A stretch of DNA of 64,000 nt. Source: Veillonella intestinalis. Lineage in GTDB: Bacteria; Bacillota; Negativicutes; Veillonellales; Veillonellaceae. The stretch covers positions 186,001 through 250,000 of the forward strand of contig NZ_CALPDB010000004.1 of assembly GCF_943193155.1 (NCBI RefSeq). The letters are read 5' to 3'. Positions 43,371 to 52,535 of this stretch are shown here, piece by piece; within the stretch, counting starts at the first letter, position 1, and every line of letters begins with the position of its first letter. The notes under the pieces are model-generated. The model made no database searches, had not been told where the DNA came from, and saw only the letters and a list, made by a program, of their open reading frames with translations. Both the position numbers and the translations under genes were made by a program.

Positions 43371-45197
43371 ATGAAGCGAGTCGTTGGTATTGATATAGGA
43401 AATTCTACAACTGAATCAGCCTTAGCGGAAATTCACGAGTCTGGTGAAGTTCGTTTCCTAGGGTCGGCCATTGCTGATACGACTGGCATTAAGGGGACGA
43501 AGGATAATATTCAAGGTTTATTTGCTTCCCTTCGACAATTAGTCGCAAAAACGGGCTTGTCCTTGCAGGACATCGATTTAATACGTATCAATGAAGCTAC
43601 CCCGGTTATTGGCGATGTGGCGATGGAAACAATTACGGAGACTATTATTACCGAATCAACGATGATCGGTCATAATCCAAAAACCCCTGGTGGCCTTGGT
43701 ATTGGTGTGGGTCAGACGGCTCATATTTTACAACTGCTAGATAAACCTATGACTGAGGACTACATCGTAGTAGTACCGAAAGAAATAGATTTTCAACTGG
43801 TCGCTGAATTGATTAACGCCTATGTAGTTAAAGGGTATCGCATTACAGGTGCTATATTACAAGCCGATGATGGCGTGCTCGTAGCTAATCGTTTACAACA
43901 ACCTATTCCTATTATTGATGAAGTAGCCTTTGTAGATAAAGTACCACTTGGTATGTTAGCAGCTGTAGAAGTAGTTGAGCCAGGTAAAGTTATTTCCCAA
44001 TTGTCTAATCCTTATGGCATTGCTACCGTGTTTAAACTGTCTGCTGAAGAGACCAAGAATATTGTACCTATAGCAAGAGCTCTCATTGGTAATCGGTCAG
44101 CCGTAGTAATTAAAACTCCAGCTGGGGATGTAAAAGAGCGGGTAATTCCCGCTGGCTCGGTGGTTGTTAGTGGTGATGGTCGCACTGTATCAGTGGATAT
44201 ATCGGCAGGGGCGGAACAGATTATGGCCACCCTTGGACAAGTATCGAAAATTGAAAATGTATGTGGCGAAGCTGGCACCAATGTAGGCGGTATGCTTGAA
44301 AAAGTACGTCAAACTATGGCTAATTTGACGAATAAATCACCAAATGAAGTGTTTATTGAAGACTTATTAGCCGTAGATACGTCAGTACCTATTAATGTAA
44401 AAGGGGGGCTCGCTGGAGAGTTCTCCATGGAACAAGCAGTAGGCATTGCTTCGATGGTAAAATCAGATCATTTACAGATGGAGATTATTGCTAAAGAAGT
44501 AGAGCGAGAATTGCGCATTCCTGTTGAAATTGGTGGCCAAGAAGCGGAGTCGGCTATTCTGGGTGCACTAACAACACCAGGCACAGAAACACCGCTGGCG
44601 ATTCTTGACTTAGGTGCTGGTTCAACTGATGCTTCTATTATGGGACCTGATGGCAAGGTAAAAGCGATTCATTTAGCCGGTGCTGGTAATATGGTAACCA
44701 TGTTAATTAACTCGGAGCTTGGCTTAGAAGATATTCATTTAGCAGAAAGTATTAAGAAATTCCCGTTAGCAAAGGTAATTAGTGTGTACCACATTCGTCA
44801 TGAAGATGGCAATGTGCAGTTCTTTACGGATCCATTACCAGCGTCGTTATTTGCTAAGACTGTTATTGTAACAGACGAAGGACTTGTACCGATTGAAGGC
44901 GACATGTCCATGGAAAAAATAAAGATTGTGCGACAGACTGCTAAAGAACGTGTATTTGTAACTAATTCCTTACGTGCTCTTCGTGCTGTAAGTCCAACGC
45001 ACAATGTACGAGATATTCCATTTGTAGTTATTGTAGGTGGTTCTGCATTAGACTTTGAAGTACCACAACTAGTAACAGATGCCTTATCTCATTACAATTT
45101 AGTGGCTGGACGAGGTAATGTACGGGGCACAGAAGGAGCTCGTAACGCAGTAGCTACAGGACTTATCTTAGCCTATGCAAAGGAACGGAGGCGATAA
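43371..45197 (+). CDS. pduG: Diol dehydratase reactivase large subunit
   Basis: 608 residues, actin/Hsp70-type ATPase. VGIDIGNSTTESALAE is the first phosphate motif; LAILDLGAGSTDASIM is the second. GLGIGVGQTAHILQLLDKPM and AGTNVGGMLEKVRQTM are typical of PduG/DdrA. With PduH it swaps damaged cobalamin for adenosylcobalamin in PduCDE. Ribosome site GGAG before the ATG. Confidence 0.96.
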   Translation: MKRVVGIDIGNSTTESALAEIHESGEVRFLGSAIADTTGIKGTKDNIQGLFASLRQLVAKTGLSLQDIDLIRINEATPVIGDVAMETITETIITESTMIGHNPKTPGGLGIGVGQTAHILQLLDKPMTEDYIVVVPKEIDFQLVAELINAYVVKGYRITGAILQADDGVLVANRLQQPIPIIDEVAFVDKVPLGMLAAVEVVEPGKVISQLSNPYGIATVFKLSAEETKNIVPIARALIGNRSAVVIKTPAGDVKERVIPAGSVVVSGDGRTVSVDISAGAEQIMATLGQVSKIENVCGEAGTNVGGMLEKVRQTMANLTNKSPNEVFIEDLLAVDTSVPINVKGGLAGEFSMEQAVGIASMVKSDHLQMEIIAKEVERELRIPVEIGGQEAESAILGALTTPGTETPLAILDLGAGSTDASIMGPDGKVKAIHLAGAGNMVTMLINSELGLEDIHLAESIKKFPLAKVISVYHIRHEDGNVQFFTDPLPASLFAKTVIVTDEGLVPIEGDMSMEKIKIVRQTAKERVFVTNSLRALRAVSPTHNVRDIPFVVIVGGSALDFEVPQLVTDALSHYNLVAGRGNVRGTEGARNAVATGLILAYAKERRR

Positions 45198-45199
45198 AT

Positions 45200-45577
45200 A
45201 TGGAACTTGTCATTACGGCAAAGCCAACCATTATGATTTATTACCACCGTGGTGTAGGGATGGATCAATTTCAAGATGTCTTATATGGCATTGAAGAAGA
45301 AGGGATTCCCTATACTTTAGAAGAACGAGCTACTAGTAGCGAAGTGCTTACTATGGCTGATGAAGCATCACATGTATCTGCTTTGTCAGTAGGCTTAGGT
45401 TGCACAGCGGATACCTTAGTATTGAGTTATAAAAACTTGCCACCGGAACAGTTTATGTATCGGTTGCAATCGTATAAAAATGAGCGGCAAGCCATGCGGG
45501 CGTTGGGGGCCAATGCAGCTCGCTTAGTAAAGGGAAATCCCTTTAAGTCCGACCCCAGATTGGAGGTGGCATTTTGA
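45200..45577 (+). CDS. pduH: Diol dehydratase reactivase small subunit
   Basis: 125 residues. [30 protein letters not shown] and the C-terminal [15 protein letters not shown] match PduH/DdrB. The fold resembles PduD, which it displaces during reactivation. Two bases after pduG; its TGA stop overlaps the TTG start of the next gene. Confidence 0.93.
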   Translation: MELVITAKPTIMIYYHRGVGMDQFQDVLYGIEEEGIPYTLEERATSSEVLTMADEASHVSALSVGLGCTADTLVLSYKNLPPEQFMYRLQSYKNERQAMRALGANAARLVKGNPFKSDPRLEVAF

Positions 45578-46293
45578 AAGACGCATTAGGACTCGTAGAA
45601 GTAGCTGGTTTAGCAACGGCGATTCATGTAGCGGATGCCATGGTAAAGTCAGCTAATGTGGCTATTATCGATATCGAAAAAGCGAAAGGCAGCGGTTGGA
45701 TGACCGTGAAGGTTCGCGGCGATGTAGGCGCAGTACAGGCAGCCGTTCAAGCTGGGGCAGCGCAAGCAGAGCAATTTGCTCATTTAATTGCTCAAAAAGT
45801 AATTCCAAGACCGGCAGAAGGTTTGGATGCTTGGTTGTTAGCGAGTGGCGGCAATGCTGTATTACAAGGGCTTGCTGAAAAAACTACAGCTGATGATACA
45901 AAGGCAAGCACTGATGTTTCAAAGACTGCTGTTGAAAAACCAAAGGCAACAGTCGATAAGCCAAAGGCAACGGCTGATAAGTCAAAGGCGGTTGATGAGG
46001 CAAAGGCAGCTAAAACAGATATGCCAGCTACAGCGAAGGCAGAAGCTGTTACTGAACTAGATGAAACAAAGAGTGCATTGCTAGAGGTGTTTAAGCCAGG
46101 TAGTACGGCTAAAGCAGAAGCTAAGTCAACTACGGCTACAAGCAAATCTAGTACAGCGACTAAATCAAGTGCAACGGCATCAGGCACTGCTAGTAAGGCA
46201 AGCAGTACGGCTAAAGCTACTAGTAGTACAACATCTAAAGGGGCACCGAAAAAAAGACCTAGTCGCGCTAAAACAACGAAGCCAAAGGCATAA
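45574..46293 (+). CDS. pduK: PduK-like shell protein with histone-like Lys/Ala/Ser/Thr tail
   Basis: 239 residues. Residues 1-90 are a BMC domain ([20 protein letters not shown], pore [13 protein letters not shown]). Residues 105-239 are low complexity. First come seven-residue repeats ([21 protein letters not shown]), then an acidic/hydrophobic helix [17 protein letters not shown] at 160-176, then a K/S/T/A run ending [15 protein letters not shown]. No cysteine is present. The operon position H-K-J supports PduK. TTG start with GGAGG seven bases upstream, coupled to pduH. The tail may bind enzymes, polyanions or neighbouring shells; this is inference. Confidence 0.85.
   Translation: MKDALGLVEVAGLATAIHVADAMVKSANVAIIDIEKAKGSGWMTVKVRGDVGAVQAAVQAGAAQAEQFAHLIAQKVIPRPAEGLDAWLLASGGNAVLQGLAEKTTADDTKASTDVSKTAVEKPKATVDKPKATADKSKAVDEAKAAKTDMPATAKAEAVTELDETKSALLEVFKPGSTAKAEAKSTTATSKSSTATKSSATASGTASKASSTAKATSSTTSKGAPKKRPSRAKTTKPKA
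45934..46011 (+). repeat. 21-base coding repeat in the pduK tail
   Basis: Three imperfect copies of a 21-base unit coding K-P-K-A-T-x-D, then a decayed fourth. Lies within the low-complexity tail of the shell protein. Confidence 0.7.
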
Positions 46294-46341
46294 GCCTTCG
46301 GTATATACAAATAGTAAAGATGTTTTAAAGGAGGATTTACA

Positions 46342-46611
46342 ATGAATAATGCATTAGGCATGGTAGAAACAAAAGGATTAGTAGGCGCTATTGAAGCGGC
46401 TGACGCAATGGTAAAAGCAGCAAATGTAACGTTGACTGGCTATGAAAAAATCGGTTCTGGTTTAGTAACTGTTATGGTTCGTGGTGATGTTGGGGCTGTT
46501 AAAGCAGCTGTTGATGCTGGTTGTGCAGCAGCTAGCAAAGTGGGTGAAGTGGTATCCACTCATGTAATCCCTCGTCCTCATGGCGATGTAGAAGGCATTT
46601 TAGTTAAATAA
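46342..46611 (+). CDS. pduJ: Microcompartment shell hexamer PduJ
   Basis: 89 residues, a single BMC domain almost identical to PduA over its length, with the same KIGSGLVTV pore loop and a shorter C-terminus. Usually the most abundant shell protein. AAAGGAGG lies eight bases before the ATG, one of the strongest ribosome sites in the operon. Confidence 0.95.
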   Translation: MNNALGMVETKGLVGAIEAADAMVKAANVTLTGYEKIGSGLVTVMVRGDVGAVKAAVDAGCAAASKVGEVVSTHVIPRPHGDVEGILVK

Positions 46612-46632
46612 TAACGTATAAAGGATGTAATT

Positions 46633-47253
46633 ATGGATAGAGATGCTTTAAAAGCGCTCATTCGTCAAGTTATCCAAGAAGCACAAACGCCAGTGATTCC
46701 TATTGGTATATCTAATCGACATATCCATTTGAGTCAAGCTGATTATGATCATTTATTTCCTCATGTAACATTGGAGCGAAAAAAGGATTTGAAACAGCCT
46801 GGCGAGTTTGCCTCAGAGCAGGTAGTAACCTTAGTGGGACCTAAGAATGAAATCACTAAGGTTCGCCTCTTAGGGCCTTTGCGCAAAGAGTCACAAGTTG
46901 AAATTTCTATGACCGATGCTCGTACCTTAGGTGTGAATCCACCAATCGTATTATCGGGACATTTGGAAACAGCAGTGCCGATTACGCTTAAAACAGAGCA
47001 TGCGCAATTGACCTTACCTTGCTGTATTGTGGCGAAACGACATATTCATGTGAATGCAGAGGATGCGCCTAAATTAGGCGTTACCAATGGTGAATCAGTA
47101 GCTGTGCGGGTGCGAACTGATCAACGAACAACGGTGTTTGAAGATGTGATTATTCGCGTATCCCCTAACTATGTGACTGAAATGCACTTGGATACAGATG
47201 AGGCGAATGCAGCTCAAGTAGGAAATGACACGACAGCAACAATTATAAGGTAG
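46633..47253 (+). CDS. pduL: Phosphate propanoyltransferase PduL
   Basis: 206 residues. N-terminal amphipathic helix MDRDALKALIRQVIQEA is an encapsulation peptide. The two barrel domains carry the zinc and phosphate motifs: ISNRHIHLS near 27, QPGEFASEQ, LLGPLRKESQVEIS and AKRHIHVNAEDA. Turns propionyl-CoA into propionyl phosphate and recycles CoA inside the shell. Confidence 0.96.
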   Translation: MDRDALKALIRQVIQEAQTPVIPIGISNRHIHLSQADYDHLFPHVTLERKKDLKQPGEFASEQVVTLVGPKNEITKVRLLGPLRKESQVEISMTDARTLGVNPPIVLSGHLETAVPITLKTEHAQLTLPCCIVAKRHIHVNAEDAPKLGVTNGESVAVRVRTDQRTTVFEDVIIRVSPNYVTEMHLDTDEANAAQVGNDTTATIIR

Positions 47254-47262
47254 GTGGCAAGT

Positions 47263-48105
47263 ATGCGAAGCATAGACGAAGTGAATGAATTATTGGCAGC
47301 GTTTAACCAATGTGTGTTAGAAGGCGCTACACGGACAATTTCAGAAAAAGAAGCCCATACATTACGTGTAGGTATTGATCTTGGAACATCTTCTATCGTA
47401 ATTGCCGTAGTAGATGCACAGGGGCTGCCTGTATATGGCGCTTTGGAATATGCAAAAGCAGTACGTGATGGATTAGTAGTAGATTATATAGGGGCTGTTA
47501 CGATTACAAGACAGTTAAAAGCTAAAGCGGAAGAGGCACTAGGTTGTACTTTGACTAGAGCAGCGGCAGCCGTACCACCAGGCACATTAGGTAAAAATAA
47601 AGATGTAGTAGGCCATGTATTAGAAGGTGCTGATTTTGAAGTATCCGCTATATACGATGAACCAACGGCTGCAGCTAATGTGCTTGGCTTAGTTAATGGG
47701 GCTGTGGTTGATGTAGGTGGTGGCACGACTGGTATTACCATCATTAAACGGAGTAAAGTTAGCTATACCGTTGATGAACCAACTGGGGGCTCTCATATGA
47801 CATTGGTGTTAAGTGGGAGTTATGGACTTTCTCAAGATGAAGCAGAGGTATTAAAGCGTGATGCTTCACGAGAACGAGAAGTGTATCCCTTGGTACGGCC
47901 AGTGGTTGAAAAAATGGCTATTATTTCCGCCAATGCTTTGGTAACTGGTAAATATCGTAAGAATGGTCCTGTACATGTAGTCGGTGGTGCTACGAACTTC
48001 ACTGAATTTGCCGATACTTTTAAAAAGGTGCTGGGACGTGAGGTGATTAAGCCTCTATATCCGGAATTTGTAACACCTTTAGGAATTGCCTTAGGCAGTT
48101 CGTAG
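47263..48105 (+). CDS. eutJ: EutJ-like Hsp70-family protein
   Basis: 280 residues from ATG 47263 (AAGGTAGGTGG upstream). Hsp70/actin fold: RVGIDLGTSSIVIAVVDAQG, DEPTAAANVLGLVNGAVVDVGGGTTGI and the C-terminal HVVGGATNFTEFA. EutJ accompanies ethanolamine operons and the pdu operons of lactobacilli, always near pduL/M. Probably a chaperone for microcompartment enzymes. Function not proven. Confidence 0.88.
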   Translation: MRSIDEVNELLAAFNQCVLEGATRTISEKEAHTLRVGIDLGTSSIVIAVVDAQGLPVYGALEYAKAVRDGLVVDYIGAVTITRQLKAKAEEALGCTLTRAAAAVPPGTLGKNKDVVGHVLEGADFEVSAIYDEPTAAANVLGLVNGAVVDVGGGTTGITIIKRSKVSYTVDEPTGGSHMTLVLSGSYGLSQDEAEVLKRDASREREVYPLVRPVVEKMAIISANALVTGKYRKNGPVHVVGGATNFTEFADTFKKVLGREVIKPLYPEFVTPLGIALGSS

Positions 48106-48127
48106 AGGCTCTGAAACAGAGGTAATT

Positions 48128-48619
48128 ATGGACGAACTTATTGCAGTAGTACTCAAACGCTTGCAGGCGCGAATGGAAAGCCAAGGCACAGTAGACTTGG
48201 CTGACGAAAGCCAGCTTGTTGAAACTATTCTGCTTCGTCATCAGCGTATCGAAGTGACAGGTGTAACCCAGGCCCATTTGGAGGCATTAGTACAACGCCA
48301 GCCAGGTCCTTGGTTAACTTGGTTAGATCAAGCGATTGCCTATGGTTGTGAAATTACATTAGTCACGACTATGGCTGTAAATCAACAATGGAATCCACAT
48401 ATGGTGTTAGCTTGGCCACTTCGTTTTATGGATAAACAAGGACGGACAGTATATAGTTTTAAGGAGCGGATAATTAGTGCGTCAGCGATTCGTACCTGCA
48501 AGACGAAGTCCGTTATTCTTAAATTTTGTGGACAACGATTCACCGCCTTAGGGTTTGACGAATTGCGGTCCCGCCAGCTGGAATGTGTAGAAGGGACGAA
48601 ACGATATGCAGACTGGTAG
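48128..48619 (+). CDS. pduM: Microcompartment assembly protein PduM
   Basis: 163 residues. Position between eutJ and pduN and the sequence WLTWLDQAIAYGCEITLVTT plus the C-terminal RFTALGFDELRSRQLE support PduM. Needed for correct assembly in Salmonella; no enzyme activity known. The N-terminus MDELIAVVLKRLQARMES is an amphipathic helix like an encapsulation peptide. Overlaps pduN by 14 bases. Confidence 0.82.
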   Translation: MDELIAVVLKRLQARMESQGTVDLADESQLVETILLRHQRIEVTGVTQAHLEALVQRQPGPWLTWLDQAIAYGCEITLVTTMAVNQQWNPHMVLAWPLRFMDKQGRTVYSFKERIISASAIRTCKTKSVILKFCGQRFTALGFDELRSRQLECVEGTKRYADW

Positions 48620-48878
48620 AGTAATAGGTAGTATTGTATCAACACAAAAGCATGATTCCTTAGTAGGCTTAAAGCTTATGATTGTACAATACGTAGATGG
48701 CAACCAAGAACCGTTACCTTCCTATGAAGTGGCGGCCGACACGGTGAGCGCGGGGATTGGTGAATATGTGTTATTAACACGTGGTTCGTCAGCACGTCAT
48801 GTGTTTGGCGATGGACAAAATAATAATAGTGCTGTAGATTGCGCTATTGTTGGTATTATTGATAGTTTTGATAAGTGA
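48606..48878 (+). CDS. pduN: Microcompartment vertex pentamer PduN
   Basis: 90 residues, EutN/CcmL family: GRVIGSIVSTQKHDSLVGLKL, then YEVAADTVSAGIGEYVLLTRGSSAR and AIVGIIDSFD. Caps the vertices of the shell. Starts inside the end of pduM, so the two are coupled. Confidence 0.94.
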   Translation: MQTGRVIGSIVSTQKHDSLVGLKLMIVQYVDGNQEPLPSYEVAADTVSAGIGEYVLLTRGSSARHVFGDGQNNNSAVDCAIVGIIDSFDK

Positions 48879-48889
48879 GGAGGCCAGCC

Positions 48890-49987
48890 ATGGCAATTTA
48901 CACAAAAACTGGCGACAAAGGTACGACAGGACTCTTTGACGGCACTCGTGTAGCAAAGAACTCAGAACGAGTGAATACATATGGTACGCTTGACGAGTTA
49001 AATGCGCACTTAAGTGTGTGTGAAAAGCTGGTTCGGTATCCAGAAACGAAAACTATCTTACATCGGTTACAAGGCTTGCTTTTTCAGCTTTGTGCAGAAG
49101 TAGCGACAGTGGATCAAGCTAAATTACAACAATATAGCACCCTCGTTAGCGAGGCGGATATAAAAGAGCTAGAAGCAATCATTGATCGCTATACGCAAGC
49201 CTTGCCACCGCTTAGAAGTTTTATATATCAAGGTAATAATTTAGCTGCTGCAGAATTGCATGTAGCTCGTACAGTATGTCGTAGAGCAGAGCGCATGCTC
49301 AATGGGATGCGACAAGGTGAACCAGTAAGACCAACAGCGTTGGCTTTTGTAAATCGCCTATCTGATTGTATTTATACCTTAGCTCGTATGGAAGACTTTA
49401 TCTTTCACGTAGATGAAATTGTAACAAAAGTAGTAGCAAAAATAGAACAATTACCGGCTGAAGATGTCAGTAAAGGTGATTCAATACAACTTAGCTCAAC
49501 AGAGATAGGTAAGACAGATGTAGTGCCAGCGACCTTTGGGCAGGCTAGTGCGTTAGATAGTAATGAGGAAGCACAAGTGCTGCGGCGTATGGCACAACAA
49601 TTATTGGAAGGTGCCACTGCAAAAAGTGAAGCTATAGGCGTACCTGTAGTGATTGCCATTGTGGATCGTCATGGTAATCCCGTGTTGACGTATCGCATGG
49701 TAGATGCTTTGTTAGTAAGTACTGATATTGCCGAAGGCAAAGCGTATACAGCAGTAGCACTTAAATGTAAGACTGAACAACTAAATGAAGTAACTCAGCC
49801 AGGTGCTGAGTTATATCAAATAGAATCTATGGTTACACGCCCCTTAGTAACATTTGGTGGCGGGTTTCCCTTGACAGTGGCAGGGCGAATTATAGGCGGT
49901 CTCGGCATTAGTGGCGGGACAGTGGCTGAAGATATTGCTATTGGAAAGTATGCCATGGATTACATGGAGGCTAATTATGGAAAATAG
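48890..49987 (+). CDS. pduO: PduO-type cob(I)alamin adenosyltransferase with C-terminal GlcG/DUF336 domain
   Basis: 365 residues from ATG 48890 (GTGAGGAGG upstream). The ATR domain (about 1-190) has the ATP motif TKTGDKGTTGLFDGTRV and RRAERMLNG, then FVNRLSDCIYTLARM. The C-terminal GlcG/HbpS domain (about 235-365) has EAIGVPVVIAIVDRHGNPV and FPLTVAGRIIGGLGISGG, known to bind haem in lactobacillar PduO. Makes adenosylcobalamin for PduCDE. Overlaps pduP by 11 bases. Confidence 0.95.
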   Translation: MAIYTKTGDKGTTGLFDGTRVAKNSERVNTYGTLDELNAHLSVCEKLVRYPETKTILHRLQGLLFQLCAEVATVDQAKLQQYSTLVSEADIKELEAIIDRYTQALPPLRSFIYQGNNLAAAELHVARTVCRRAERMLNGMRQGEPVRPTALAFVNRLSDCIYTLARMEDFIFHVDEIVTKVVAKIEQLPAEDVSKGDSIQLSSTEIGKTDVVPATFGQASALDSNEEAQVLRRMAQQLLEGATAKSEAIGVPVVIAIVDRHGNPVLTYRMVDALLVSTDIAEGKAYTAVALKCKTEQLNEVTQPGAELYQIESMVTRPLVTFGGGFPLTVAGRIIGGLGISGGTVAEDIAIGKYAMDYMEANYGK

Positions 49988-51392
49988 ACAAGAATTAGAA
50001 CGCATGATTCGCTCAATGGTAATGAGCATGATGAACGGCACCGATACAGGCGCTGCTGTTAGTGAAGGGGCGTTACCTGACGAACCAGGTGTTTTTACAA
50101 CTGTAAATGCAGCTGTAGCAGCTGCTAAACAAGCGCAAATTCAATTTGAAGAATGTACCTTAGCAACGCGTAGCAAAGCGATTGAAGCAATTCGCCAAGG
50201 GATGCGTCCGCTAGTGAATAAATTGGCTCAAATGACCTATGAAGAAACTGGCATGGGACGGGTGGCCGATAAAATTATTAAATTAAACTTAACAATTGAT
50301 AAAACGCCAGGTGTAGAGGATTTAAAGACAGAATGTGAAACAGGCGATAATGGTATGACTTTATATGAATTATCTCCTTATGGCGTTATTGGCGCTGTTA
50401 CACCAAGTACCAACCCAAGTGAAACTTTGATTTGTAATGCTATTGGTATGTTGGCAGCGGGCAATGCTATTTTCTTTAGTGTACATCCTGGGGCTAAGCA
50501 ATTATCCCGTTGGTTGGTAAGCCAATTGAATCGTATTGTAGCCGATGCTATTGGTATTAATAACTTAATTGTTACCATTGCAGAACCTTCTATTGAAGCA
50601 GCTCAAGAAATGATGGTACATCCAGATATTCCGTTATTAGTAGTAACAGGTGGCCCTGGGGTAGTACATCAAGCTTTATGCAGTGGCAAGAAGGTTATTG
50701 GCGCTGGTGCTGGTAATCCACCAGCTTTTGTTGATGAAACAGCAGATATTCGTAAAGCAGCTCAAGATATTGTAATGGGGGCTAGCTTTGATAATAATAT
50801 TCTCTGCATTGCTGAAAAAAGTGTAGTAGCTATTCGTTCTATCGTTGATCAGTTAATTAGTGAAATGAAACTGGCAGGAGCGATCCTCATTGAGAAGGAA
50901 GAAGAGATTCAGAAGTTACTTGATATTACACTACAAAAAAATGAGACACCAAGCCGTAAATATGTAGGTCGTAATGCAGGTGTTATCTTACGTGATGCTG
51001 GTATTGAAGTAGATGGTGATCCTCGTTTGATTATTATGAAAACGGATAAACATCATCCATTCGCTACGATTGAAATGCTTATGCCAATTTTACCAATCAT
51101 AACAGTAGATAGCTTTGAAGAAGGGTTAGCTACAGCGTTATTCTTAGAAGCAGGCTTGCATCATACAGCTACTATGCATTCCTTAAATATGGAGCGCCTT
51201 AATAAAATGGCACGGGCTATGAAAACATCTATTTTTGTTAAGAATGGCCCATCTTATGCTGGTCTTGGCTATAACGGAGAAGGCACTACAACCTTTACGA
51301 TTGCTACACCAACTGGGGAAGCGACTACTTCGGCTCGTCATTTTGCGCGTCGCCGTCGTTGCTGCTTAACTACAGGCTTCCAAATCCGCTAG
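49977..51392 (+). CDS. pduP: CoA-acylating propionaldehyde dehydrogenase
   Basis: 471 residues from ATG 49977 (GGAGG upstream). The N-terminal helix RQELERMIRSMVMSMM is an encapsulation peptide. Aldehyde dehydrogenase motifs: VIGAVTPSTNPSETLICNAIG, GGPGVVHQAL, GAGAGNPPAFVDE and the catalytic Cys in SFDNNILCIAEKS. Oxidises propionaldehyde to propionyl-CoA with NAD+. Overlaps pduO. Confidence 0.96.
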   Translation: MENRQELERMIRSMVMSMMNGTDTGAAVSEGALPDEPGVFTTVNAAVAAAKQAQIQFEECTLATRSKAIEAIRQGMRPLVNKLAQMTYEETGMGRVADKIIKLNLTIDKTPGVEDLKTECETGDNGMTLYELSPYGVIGAVTPSTNPSETLICNAIGMLAAGNAIFFSVHPGAKQLSRWLVSQLNRIVADAIGINNLIVTIAEPSIEAAQEMMVHPDIPLLVVTGGPGVVHQALCSGKKVIGAGAGNPPAFVDETADIRKAAQDIVMGASFDNNILCIAEKSVVAIRSIVDQLISEMKLAGAILIEKEEEIQKLLDITLQKNETPSRKYVGRNAGVILRDAGIEVDGDPRLIIMKTDKHHPFATIEMLMPILPIITVDSFEEGLATALFLEAGLHHTATMHSLNMERLNKMARAMKTSIFVKNGPSYAGLGYNGEGTTTFTIATPTGEATTSARHFARRRRCCLTTGFQIR

Positions 51393-51403
51393 GAGGTAGT
51401 CTC

Positions 51404-52525
51404 ATGAATAAATGGACCTTTCCTACGCAAATCTATGCAGGTGAAGATGCCTTATTGCGTTTAAGTCATTTTAAGCAAGAAAAAATTCTAGTTGTATGTG
51501 ATCCGTTTTTAGAAGGGACGGCTAATTTAGAAGAAGTATTAAATTTGATGCGTCCTCATAATGCGGTAAGTGTATATACTGACGTAGTTCCTGACCCGCC
51601 TATTGGGCATGTGGTAAAAGGGGTAGAGTTAGTACAACAGCAGCAACCATCCGTGGTAGTGGCCATTGGTGGTGGTTCCGCTATTGATTTAACGAAAGCG
51701 ATATTATATTTTGTTCGCAAAATGGGCTATCAAGGGGTTCGTCATTTTACAGTAGTACCTACAACCAGTGGTACTGGCTCTGAAGTGACCTCCTTTGCAG
51801 TGATTACAGACCCGCAATCACAGACAAAGTATCCCATTGTAGATGATAGTTTATTGCCACAAGAAGCAATTCTAACACCTTTATTTGTGAAAACAGCACC
51901 ACCAAAGGTAACGGCCTATAGTGGTATGGATGTATTAGTTCATGCCATTGAAGCCCTCGTGGCTAAAGGAGCCAATCATTTTACCGATGCGTTAGCAGAA
52001 AAAGCATTGGCATTAGTATTTACATACTTGCCTAAGTGCTTTGCACCAGCTGCTACAGAAGCCAATCGGATGGCTATGCATGAAGCCTCTTGCATGGCTG
52101 GGCTAGCTTTTAATCAAGCGGGGTTAGGGATTACTCACGCTTTGGCGCATCAATTAGGTGGTCAATTCCATATTCCTCATGGATTAGCAAATACAATGTT
52201 AGTAGCACGCGTGGTTATGTTTAATGCTTTTCACGATGAAACTGCGTATAAAAAATATGTCCAGCTAGCAAAGAAGCTCGGCTTTGCAGAGGCTGATGAA
52301 GATTCGCGGGATGCTTTAGTGGCATTAGTAAAAGCAATTTTAAATTTGGCCCGTTCTTTGGAGTGCCCGCTCAATATTACGGCAGCTGCTTCAGTTTCGG
52401 CCCAAGAAGCAAGACAGAAAGTATCAGCTATGGCGGCTAAAGCATTACAAGATATGACCTATCAAACGAATCCATATGCCGCTTCGCAAGATGATTTGGA
52501 AAATCTATTATTGATGATTATGTAA
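51404..52525 (+). CDS. pduQ: Iron-containing 1-propanol dehydrogenase
   Basis: 373 residues from ATG 51404 (AGGAGGT upstream). NAD site VVAIGGGSAIDLTKAI; TSGTGSEVTSFAVIT; the metal-binding His residues are in HEASCMAGLAF, GITHALAHQLGGQFHIPHGLANT. Reduces propionaldehyde to propanol and regenerates NAD+ for PduP within the compartment. Confidence 0.94.
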   Translation: MNKWTFPTQIYAGEDALLRLSHFKQEKILVVCDPFLEGTANLEEVLNLMRPHNAVSVYTDVVPDPPIGHVVKGVELVQQQQPSVVVAIGGGSAIDLTKAILYFVRKMGYQGVRHFTVVPTTSGTGSEVTSFAVITDPQSQTKYPIVDDSLLPQEAILTPLFVKTAPPKVTAYSGMDVLVHAIEALVAKGANHFTDALAEKALALVFTYLPKCFAPAATEANRMAMHEASCMAGLAFNQAGLGITHALAHQLGGQFHIPHGLANTMLVARVVMFNAFHDETAYKKYVQLAKKLGFAEADEDSRDALVALVKAILNLARSLECPLNITAAASVSAQEARQKVSAMAAKALQDMTYQTNPYAASQDDLENLLLMIM

Positions 52526-52535
52526 GGAGCCGCGT

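Noticed and set aside
45792-46361. 189-codon hydrophobic minus-strand frame
   Set aside because: Antisense of the low-complexity pduK tail; its Val/Ala/Leu-rich text is the mirror of Lys/Ala/Ser codons.
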